Positions 1-4,960 of a stretch of 7,028 nt of DNA are shown in pieces (position 1 is the first letter of the stretch; each line of letters starts with the position of its first letter). Source of the DNA: an uncultured Fastidiosipila sp. GTDB lineage: Bacteria > Bacillota > Clostridia > Saccharofermentanales > Fastidiosipilaceae. The DNA lies in NCBI GenBank assembly GCA_938014865.1, contig CALLQJ010000293.1, forward strand, positions 1 to 7,028, read 5' to 3'. Below the pieces are notes generated by a model. The model worked only from the letters and a program-made list of their open reading frames with translations, was not told the DNA's origin and did not search any database. The position numbers and the translations under genes are program-made.

Positions 1-112
1 AGCCCTCGCCGTGATCGCTTCTTTCCCAGACCGGAATGCCGTTTTCTTCCAAAATGCCCTTGAGCAAAGCACTCTCCGCGCGGCTTCCGCTGTATATCTT
101 AACGCTGTCCAA
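1..112 (-). CDS. DUF2007-like small protein, N-terminal part (runs off left edge)
   Basis: The minus strand opens with TTG at 112-110. An AAGGAGG ribosome binding site at 127-121 lies 8 nt upstream, which decides the start despite the rare codon. The 37 visible residues begin (L/M)DSVKIYSGSRAESALLKG and continue with ILEENGIPVWER. This pattern (short beta strand, then 'EA-LLK-x-LLEE-x-GIP') matches what I know of the N-terminus of DUF2007, the 'putative signal transducing protein' family of roughly 70-130 residues. The family has no firmly established role; it is thought to be a small ferredoxin-like-fold domain, sometimes fused to zinc-ribbon or membrane segments. The C-terminus lies outside the window, so length and fusions cannot be judged. 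It is divergent from the kinase-like gene and has its own candidate -10 box. The family call is from pattern memory only. Confidence 0.6.
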   Translation of the reverse strand, partial: MDSVKIYSGSRAESALLKGILEENGIPVWERSDHGEG

Positions 113-152
113 GACGGTCCCCTCCTTGCGTAGTACATGCCGTATTACATTT

Positions 153-158
153 ATTATA
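153..158 (-). promoter_or_regulatory. Candidate -10 box for the DUF2007-like gene
   Basis: The minus strand reads a perfect TATAAT here, about 40 nt upstream of the TTG start and in AT-rich DNA. No good -35 lies at the ideal 17-nt spacing; TTGAAA sits only 12 nt upstream. The -10 therefore supports a promoter, but the -35 is uncertain. Confidence 0.45.
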
Positions 159-226
159 GAGAATTTTTGTTTTCAAACCTATTTTTTCCGCTTTCGCCTG
201 TCTTTTCCGCACTAAGAAAAAAAGAT

Positions 227-255
227 TTATCATTAGAGCGCTTCTTTGTTAGAAT
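227..255 (+). promoter_or_regulatory. Candidate sigma-A promoter for the kinase-like gene
   Basis: TTATCA (227-232), a 17-nt spacer and TAGAAT (250-255) match 9 of 12 consensus bases at ideal spacing. Transcription would start near 262, about 100 nt upstream of the ATG at 363. A second, weaker candidate is TTGCGG (293-298), 17 nt, CATAAT (316-321), giving a much shorter leader. Neither is proven. Confidence 0.45.
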
Positions 256-270
256 ATTTTAAGTTGCTTT

Positions 271-294
271 CTGCCGTCCGCGGCAGTTTATTTT
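271..294 (+). terminator. Hairpin with T-rich tail in the leader of the kinase-like gene
   Basis: CTGCCG (271-276), loop TCCG and CGGCAG (281-286) form a perfect 6-bp GC-rich stem with a tetraloop, followed by TTTATTTT. It has the form of a weak intrinsic terminator on the plus strand, yet no plus-strand gene lies upstream. If transcription starts near 262, the hairpin is at the extreme 5' end of the kinase mRNA, where it could be an attenuator or a stabilising 5' stem. It could also be incidental. Confidence 0.3.
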
Positions 295-362
295 GCGGCA
301 AAAAATTAAATTATACATAATTTTTAATGAAAACAAACGATTATATAACAGAGGGACAGCAT

Positions 363-1517
363 ATGACATTTAAAGAAATTCTGAAGATGCACGCCGAAAA
401 ATATCCTGAGATCCTGCCCCAGGACCTCATCAAACTGGCTTACCAGGGTGCTTTCGGCGCGGAACATTTGATCGGGGATTACGAAGAGGCCAAGGAAGAT
501 TTCAAAGCCGAGTGGGAACGCATGCAGTGGATCTACGACGAAGAGCTTCCGGATGCTGAGGACAGCCTTTATGAATGGGTGTCCCCGAACTTTGCCCGCA
601 TCAATATGGATGCCTGCAAGGAAGTCGGTCTCCCCGCAGAGTGGATCTTCACCTTATTCATGAGTTCGGCCGAAAAAGGGCCGGTCGATTCGGCCAATGC
701 GGTCTTTATGAAATATCTTGAAGAAATCCGCCGCGTCTGCCGCGAGCACTGCTTTTCCTTTGACGAAGAGAAGTGGTCCAATGAGGTACGCTCCTACCTT
801 TCCGACGGCGTTTATCCCGTCCGTCACAGTGAGCGCTACCGCAAGGCGGAGCTTCCCGCTTACCGGATCATTGACCGCGAGGCGGTCGCGCTTTTGCGCA
901 TTCTGCAGGCGGTCAACGACTTTCCCGACGATGACGACGTACATGTCATCGCCATCGACGGACGATCCGCCGCGGGCAAGAGCAGCCTTTCTTTGACCCT
1001 GCAGAAATATATTGACGCAGCCGTCATCCACACCGATGACTTCTACCTGCCCGAAAGGCTCCGGACCGAGGAACGCTATGCCGTTCCGGGCGGCAACATC
1101 CATTTCGAGCGCTTTTTCCGCGAAATCATTCCCGGACTCAAAGAGAAGGAAAGCTTCAGCTACCGGCCTTTTGACTGCGAAACGATGGCCCCGGGCGAAG
1201 AACGCATAATACAGGCCGCGCCTTGCCGCATTGTGGAAGGTGCCTACAGCCATCATCCGATTTTCGGGGACTATGCGGATCTGAAGATCTTTTTAAACAT
1301 TGATGAGGCACTGCAGACCGAACGGCTCAAGGCAAGAAACGGCGAGGCCGCCGAAGACTACAAGAAGCGCTGGATTCCCTTGGAAGAAGCCTATATCGAC
1401 TATTACGGCATAGAGTACGATGCCGACATTATCCTGCAGGCCGAAGATGTCGTGCAGCTTGAAGAGGCCAAAGATCTCGACGACAGCGACGCTTCCGGGG
1501 AGAGCGCCGAGTCCTGA
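363..1517 (+). CDS. Uridine-kinase-like P-loop protein with an uncharacterised N-terminal module
   Basis: This 384-residue cytoplasmic protein has two parts. Residues about 1-165 form an alpha-rich module (AYQGAFGAEHL near 26-36, FARINM near 77-82). From memory, it resembles a module with an 'EFGCGH'-like motif found in front of kinase-like domains in other Firmicutes; I know no assigned function. Residues about 190-360 are a uridine-kinase/phosphoribulokinase-type P-loop domain: Walker A GRSAAGKS (200-207), HTDDFYLP (223-230) with the paired acids typical of the substrate/Mg site, PGGN (242-245), and EGAYSHHP (292-299). RLKARNG (321-327) probably belongs to the lid. The chemistry is thus ATP-dependent phosphoryl transfer, with substrate unknown. 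The tail from 366 is acidic and low-complexity. ATG 363 is chosen because GAGGGA (351-356) precedes it by 6 nt; an in-frame ATG at 327 has no ribosome binding site. The gene stands alone, with a divergent promoter upstream and terminators downstream. Calling it a true uridine kinase would go beyond the evidence. Confidence 0.8.
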   Translation: MTFKEILKMHAEKYPEILPQDLIKLAYQGAFGAEHLIGDYEEAKEDFKAEWERMQWIYDEELPDAEDSLYEWVSPNFARINMDACKEVGLPAEWIFTLFMSSAEKGPVDSANAVFMKYLEEIRRVCREHCFSFDEEKWSNEVRSYLSDGVYPVRHSERYRKAELPAYRIIDREAVALLRILQAVNDFPDDDDVHVIAIDGRSAAGKSSLSLTLQKYIDAAVIHTDDFYLPERLRTEERYAVPGGNIHFERFFREIIPGLKEKESFSYRPFDCETMAPGEERIIQAAPCRIVEGAYSHHPIFGDYADLKIFLNIDEALQTERLKARNGEAAEDYKKRWIPLEEAYIDYYGIEYDADIILQAEDVVQLEEAKDLDDSDASGESAES

Positions 1518-1545
1518 GAGAAGAGTATTTTTCTGCAGTAAATTT

Positions 1546-1577
1546 GAGGCAGAGCCTTCGCTCTGCCTCTTGCTTTT
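1546..1577 (+). terminator. First tandem hairpin after the kinase-like gene
   Basis: GAGGCAGAGC (1546-1555), loop CTTC and GCTCTGCCTC (1560-1569) form a perfect 10-bp stem, followed by TTGCTTTT. It lies 28 nt past the kinase stop codon. The plus strand has the better T-tract. Read on the minus strand the tail is AAATTT, so it would be a poor terminator for the convergent ABC gene. Confidence 0.65.
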
Positions 1578-1614
1578 CCTGCCGGAAGCTTTCCCGGCAG
1601 GATTATTTTTATTT
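1578..1614 (+). terminator. Second tandem hairpin, intrinsic terminator
   Basis: CCTGCCGG (1578-1585), an 8-nt loop and CCGGCAGG (1594-1601) form a perfect 8-bp stem, followed by ATTATTTTTATTT. It has the classic rho-independent form on the plus strand and backs up the hairpin immediately upstream. It also lies 28 nt or more past the end of the convergent ABC gene, and may block antisense read-through into it. Confidence 0.7.
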
Positions 1615-1641
1615 AAACTTTCGCCTCCCGGACTGCGGGTC

Positions 1642-4449
1642 TTACTCGCTTCGGAGCGCGATCACCGGATCCTTCTTCGCCGCAATACGTGAGGGGATGA
1701 GTCCTCCCAAAAGCGTCAGAATCACACTCAAGAGCAGCAGGATCAGGCCCGCTTCCACCGGCAGATGCGCATGAATTTCCGCCGTCCCCGTCAGATCCCG
1801 GATCCACTCATTGCCGGGAATCAGAATCAAACAGCTCAGGCCGATCCCGAGGAGTCCGGATATCAGGCCGATAATAAAGGTTTCGGCATTGAAGACCTGG
1901 GCGATATTCGCTTTCGACGCCCCGATCGCACGCAGAATACCGATTTCCTTCGTACGCTCCAGCACGGAAATATAGGTAATAATACCGATCATGATCGATG
2001 AAACCACCAGCGAGACCGCCACAAAGGCAATCAGGACATAGGTCACGACATTAAGCATCGAGGTCACCGAAGACATCAAAAGCCCCACATAATCCGTGTA
2101 GACGATCTGATCTTCCTCCGCCGCCGTGGAATTATAGTCTTCAATGCATTCGGAAATTTTGTCCTTATTCTCAAAGCTGTCCGCATAAAGCTGAATCCCC
2201 GCCGGCGCGTCCCGGTCGGTCAGGCCGAAGTTCTGCAGGTTCTTCTCGTAGCTCGTCCCCTCTTCATCATCAAAAGCCCGGCCGCTCAGAATATTGATTT
2301 CTTCATCTTCTTCCTGCGCTTTGACCACCGGACTGTCGGCCGTGTATTCCATAATATAATCGGTCAAAGCCCGGGTATAGCCCAGCGCGGCATGCAGCGG
2401 CTTATAGTCCGCTTCTTCCTTCGGACGGATCACACCGACAATCTTCAGCTCCAAGGCATCGTCTTTTCGTTCCTCGTGCGCCTCTTCGCTGCGGTCGGCC
2501 GGACGGAAGCCGCCGTCGTCTTCTTCGACATATTCATCACATTCCGGGTAAAGCCAGAAGGTCTGCTCCGTTATTTTTTCATAATCGATTCGTTCATCGG
2601 TCACTTCGATTTCTTCGCCCGCCGTCACCGACTTCAGCAGTTCGGCATAGTCCTCCGCCGGCAGGAAACCTAATTCATAAAGAGCGCTCGCCCGGAGTTC
2701 ATTGTCGCTGTTCAAGATCAGAACAAGCTCTTCCTTGCTCTCGGGGCCCCGTCCGTAAATGACTTCGTAATTCTCTTTAAGGATCGGGCTGATCATCTCC
2801 CCCGAGGAGGACGGCATAATTTCCGTGAAATGCCGGTTGCCGACACCTTCCAGGAAATCCGATACCTCAGGCATCTGTCCTCCGGGAATCTCCTGCCCCG
2901 GCACCGTCTGCCCGGGAATCTCTTGTCCCTGCGGGATCTGTCCTTCCGGGATTTCACCTTCGGGAATTTGGCCTTCCGGAATTTCTCCCTCCGGCAAGTC
3001 CGTTCCTTCGCTCGGCACTTGTCCTTCCGGAATTTCACCTTCGGGAATCTGCCCTTCCGGAATTTCTCCCTCCGGCAAGTCCGTTCCTTCGCTCGGCACT
3101 TGACCCTCCGGAATTTCACCTTCGGGAATTTGGCCTTCCGGAATTTCTCCCTCCGGCATCTCCGGCATTTCGCCCGGCTGCTGATACATAGCCGCATAGG
3201 AACGTTTCAAGGCTTCCCGGAAGCGGCTGCCGTCGGTATTGATAAATTCGCCGCCCGGTTCTTCCGTGTAAATACTGAAGGCCGGATCATAAGTATAAAT
3301 AATCCCGTGTTCGCCGATCACGTCATGAATCGGGCTGTCCGGATCATCTAAATAATGTTTAAAAGACGTCAGATTGTTTTTTGCCACATTGGCATAAATA
3401 TTCGCACTGAGCTCAAGCTCACGCCCGTCGGCGTAGATGCCGTCTTTCGGGTGATCCGGCTCCTGTTCTTTGCTTTGGACTTCTCCTTCCTTGACCATTT
3501 TCTCAAGATCAAAGCTGTGTTTCTCGATCATGATCGGGTAAGAACTCATGGTCTCTTTCTGCGTCTCCCGGATATACTCATTCACACCCGTCGACAGCGC
3601 AATAATCAGCGCAATCCCGATAATGCCGATCGAGCCGGCAAAGGCCGTCAGGAAGGTCCTGCCCTTTTTTGTCAAAAGATTATTAAAAGATAAGCTGAGG
3701 GAGGTCCAGATCGACATGGACGCCTTCCCCATGCTCTTATGTTCAAGCTCGGATTCCTGTGTCGTCTCCCCCTCATAGGGATCCGAATCCGAAATAATTC
3801 TCCCGTCCTTGAGCCGGACAATACGGGTCGCATAGCGTTCAGCCAGTTTCTGATTGTGCGTCACCATCACCACCAGACGGTCCTCGGCCACTTCCTTCAG
3901 AAGCTCCATGACCGCCAGTCCCGTCTCCGAGTCCAGAGCCCCGGTCGGCTCGTCCGCCAGCAGGATCGACGGGTCGTTGACCAGCGCTCTGGCAATCGCC
4001 ACGCGCTGCATCTGCCCGCCGGACATCTGATTCGGCTTCTTATGTTTCTGGTCCGCAAGTCCGACCGCGTCGAGCGCCTCTTCCGCGCGTCTTCGGCGCT
4101 CACTGCGCCCGATGCCGGAAATGGTCAGCGCCAGCTCCACATTCGCCAGAATGCTCTGATGCGGGATCAGATTGTAGCTTTGGAAAACAAAGCCCACCCA
4201 GTGGTTGCGGTAGGCATCCCAGTCACGGTCGCTGTATTCCTTCGTCGAGATATTATCAATGATCAGATCCCCGCTGTCATAGCGGTCGAGTCCGCCGATA
4301 ATATTCAAAAGCGTCGTCTTGCCCGAACCGCTCGGCCCCAGCACGGCCACAAACTCATTTTCACGGAGATTGAGAGTAATATCATCCAGCGCCTGCTGGA
4401 CAAGCTCACCTGTTTTGTACTGTTTATTTACGTTCTTAATCTGCAGCAT
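1642..4449 (-). CDS. MacB/LolD-type ABC exporter, ATPase and permease fused, with a PEG-repeat ectodomain
   Basis: This is a single-chain ABC transporter of about 935 residues in the MacB-like order, ATPase first. ATPase: Walker A GPSGSGKT (38-45), Q-loop VFQSYNL (88-94), signature MSGGQMQRVAIARAL (142-156), Walker B ILLADEPTGALD (162-173), H-loop VMVTHN (194-199). All catalytic residues are present. Permease: TM1 about 263-288; an extracellular domain of about 510 residues; then three C-terminal helices at about 800-828, 856-878 and 900-919. LERTKEIGILRAIGAS (830-845) is the conserved cytoplasmic FtsX/MacB element. In this family ATP hydrolysis moves the ectodomain mechanically (mechanotransmission), exporting peptides, lipoproteins or drugs rather than passing them through a channel; the protein would work as a dimer. 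The ectodomain is about twice the size I expect for MacB, is rich in Glu/Asp, and holds a tandem PEG[EQ]I repeat. Start: ATG 4449 (MLQIKNVNK...) follows GAGG by 6 nt. An in-frame ATG at 4461 adds MRRL but has a poor ribosome binding site. No two-component or accessory gene is adjacent, so the substrate is unknown. Confidence 0.9.
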   Translation of the reverse strand: MLQIKNVNKQYKTGELVQQALDDITLNLRENEFVAVLGPSGSGKTTLLNIIGGLDRYDSGDLIIDNISTKEYSDRDWDAYRNHWVGFVFQSYNLIPHQSILANVELALTISGIGRSERRRRAEEALDAVGLADQKHKKPNQMSGGQMQRVAIARALVNDPSILLADEPTGALDSETGLAVMELLKEVAEDRLVVMVTHNQKLAERYATRIVRLKDGRIISDSDPYEGETTQESELEHKSMGKASMSIWTSLSLSFNNLLTKKGRTFLTAFAGSIGIIGIALIIALSTGVNEYIRETQKETMSSYPIMIEKHSFDLEKMVKEGEVQSKEQEPDHPKDGIYADGRELELSANIYANVAKNNLTSFKHYLDDPDSPIHDVIGEHGIIYTYDPAFSIYTEEPGGEFINTDGSRFREALKRSYAAMYQQPGEMPEMPEGEIPEGQIPEGEIPEGQVPSEGTDLPEGEIPEGQIPEGEIPEGQVPSEGTDLPEGEIPEGQIPEGEIPEGQIPQGQEIPGQTVPGQEIPGGQMPEVSDFLEGVGNRHFTEIMPSSSGEMISPILKENYEVIYGRGPESKEELVLILNSDNELRASALYELGFLPAEDYAELLKSVTAGEEIEVTDERIDYEKITEQTFWLYPECDEYVEEDDGGFRPADRSEEAHEERKDDALELKIVGVIRPKEEADYKPLHAALGYTRALTDYIMEYTADSPVVKAQEEDEEINILSGRAFDDEEGTSYEKNLQNFGLTDRDAPAGIQLYADSFENKDKISECIEDYNSTAAEEDQIVYTDYVGLLMSSVTSMLNVVTYVLIAFVAVSLVVSSIMIGIITYISVLERTKEIGILRAIGASKANIAQVFNAETFIIGLISGLLGIGLSCLILIPGNEWIRDLTGTAEIHAHLPVEAGLILLLLSVILTLLGGLIPSRIAAKKDPVIALRSE
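2935..3156 (-). repeat. Tandem 81-bp coding repeat (2 full copies plus a 60-bp partial)
   Basis: Two complete 81-bp units (3156-3076 and 3075-2995) differ at 4 of 81 positions by my count. A partial third copy follows (2994-2935). Each unit encodes 27 residues: PEGEI, PEGQI, PEGEI, PEGQV, then PSEGTDL. At a finer scale it is therefore a 5-residue (15-bp) repeat, PEG[EQ][IV], nested in the 27-residue repeat. A degenerate Pro/Gly/Gln-rich tail (PGQ, EIPGG) continues to about 2869. The unit length is a multiple of three, so copy-number change keeps the reading frame. It lies in the middle of the ABC exporter ectodomain. Confidence 0.95.
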
Positions 4450-4495
4450 CAGCCGCCTCATTTCTTCGTTCTTTAAGCTGTCTCATCAGTCTATT

Positions 4496-4501
4496 ATTTT
4501 A
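4496..4501 (-). promoter_or_regulatory. Candidate -10 box for the ABC exporter gene
   Basis: The minus strand reads TAAAAT (5 of 6 consensus bases) about 47 nt upstream of the chosen ATG. No convincing -35 lies at 16-18 nt. It overlaps a plus-strand TATTAT (4492-4497), so divergent promoters may share this site. Confidence 0.3.
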
Positions 4502-4575
4502 CTGAATGAAGGTGAACGGGAGATGTCGGAATTTTTAAAACAAATACGCAAGGCCCCTCCGGCAAAAGCCCTGCT

Positions 4576-4608
4576 GCCCGCCTTTCTCGTCGGAGGACGG
4601 GCTTTTTT
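4576..4608 (+). terminator. Intrinsic terminator in the gap upstream of the permease operon
   Basis: GCCCGCCT (4576-4583) pairs with AGG-A-CGGGC (4594-4602), with a one-base bulge, followed directly by six T (4603-4608). On the minus strand no T-tract follows, so it works only in the plus direction. No plus-strand gene ends upstream (the ABC gene is on the other strand), so it must end a short RNA starting after about 4462 or act as an attenuator. Confidence 0.55.
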
Positions 4609-4620
4609 CGGCAAAAGCCC
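4599..4620 (+). other. Alternative hairpin that excludes the terminator
   Basis: GGGCTTTT (4599-4606), a 6-nt loop and AAAAGCCC (4613-4620) form a perfect 8-bp stem. It uses the bases 4599-4602 that close the 4576-4602 terminator, and its T-run, so both cannot form together. The same GGGCTTTT can instead pair with an upstream AAAAGCCC (4564-4571), part of a 12-bp direct repeat, CGGCAAAAGCCC, at 4560-4571 and 4609-4620. Confidence 0.5.
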
Positions 4621-4813
4621 GCAGGCAAAAAGCCTAAAGAATTCTTGATGAAAAGCCCGATTTTTTCTTGCTTTTATAGTGAATTTGACGGATAAGCGTT
4701 TAGATCGCGCCTGAAGATAAAATCCCACCGGCAATACAGCAAAAATTCTTCCATTTTATTATCATATTGCACAATCTATTTAAGTGTTTTTTATAGATCT
4801 TGTGTCAATAAGA

Positions 4814-4842
4814 TTACCTATATCGTAAGAGAGAATTATAAT
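4814..4842 (+). promoter_or_regulatory. Candidate promoter of the permease-hydantoinase operon
   Basis: A perfect TATAAT (4837-4842) lies 17 nt from TTACCT (4814-4819), which matches 3 of 6 -35 bases. Transcription would start near 4849, leaving a leader of about 110 nt. The -10 lies inside a 10-bp perfect palindrome, AATTATAATT (4834-4843). That could be an operator half-site pair or simply reflect AT-richness. Confidence 0.45.
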
Positions 4843-4885
4843 TTCTTTATATAGGGCGGATCTGCTAATAAATCGGGTCGAATAC

Positions 4886-4932
4886 CCTGCTTTTCTTGTG
4901 AAAACGCCTTATTGTCAGCAGGAGAAAAGCGG
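4886..4932 (+). other. Potential leader stem-loop upstream of the permease start
   Basis: CTGCTTTTCT (4887-4896) can pair with AGAAAAGCGG (4923-4932): 10 pairs including one G-U, around a 26-nt loop. A competing 5-bp pairing joins CCTGC (4886-4890) to GCAGG (4918-4922). A small GGGT/ACCC hairpin (4875-4887) lies just upstream. I match none of these to a known riboswitch class. Confidence 0.3.
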
Positions 4933-4960
4933 TGTCGATCACATAAGTCAGGAAGATTTA

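Larger units (their letters stand above)
4523..4648 (+). other. Doubtful 41-codon ORF overlapping a terminator hairpin
   Basis: ATG 4523 follows AAGGTG (4509-4514) by 8 nt and opens a 41-residue frame, MSEFLKQIRKAPPAKALLPA onward, ending at TGA 4648. I recognise no family. The stretch GRAFFGK is exactly what a GC stem plus T-run terminator gives when translated, so the frame may be chance. If real, it could be a leader peptide whose translation affects the overlapping hairpins at 4576-4620. It is recorded because it is the only plausible small gene in this gap. Confidence 0.15.
4621..4960. other. AT-rich intergenic stretch, no gene seen
   Basis: These 340 bp hold no convincing coding frame. 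A GTG-started extension of the permease frame from 4898 has no ribosome binding site. Present are a third AAAAGCCC copy (4651-4658) followed by CGATTTTTT, the probable permease promoter near 4814-4842, a weaker -35 (TTGCAC, 4767-4772), and a potentially folded leader after about 4850. Confidence 0.6.

Noticed and set aside
327..362. ATG at 327 as the kinase-like start
   Set aside because: The upstream bases are AT-only with no ribosome binding site. ATG 363 has GAGGGA 6 nt upstream.
654..1256. 200-codon open frame on the minus strand inside the kinase-like gene
   Set aside because: It is fully antisense to a gene with clear P-loop motifs, shows no recognisable domain and has no supported start. 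It is a shadow of GC-biased codon positions.
2935..3156. CRISPR-like or minisatellite array outside genes
   Set aside because: The units abut with no unique spacers and are in frame within a coding sequence, so this is a protein repeat, not CRISPR.
2793..3351. Long open frames on both strands across the exporter repeat (Arg/Lys-rich and Cys-Pro-Ser-Gly-rich repeats)
   Set aside because: These are the same 81-bp repeats read in other frames. The exporter frame is continuous through them with ATPase and membrane domains on either side.
3739..4476. 245-codon plus-strand frame opposite the ABC ATPase domain
   Set aside because: It is antisense to the most conserved part of the ATPase, has no recognisable domain and no good ribosome binding site.
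4450..4620. Known riboswitch or T-box
   Set aside because: I could not find T-box motifs or the conserved cores of riboswitch classes I know. It is reported only as an unnamed alternative-hairpin region.
4898..4960. GTG start at 4898 adding 21 residues to the permease
   Set aside because: There is no ribosome binding site before 4898 and the added residues are polar. ATG 4961 has AGGAAG at good spacing and opens directly into TM1.
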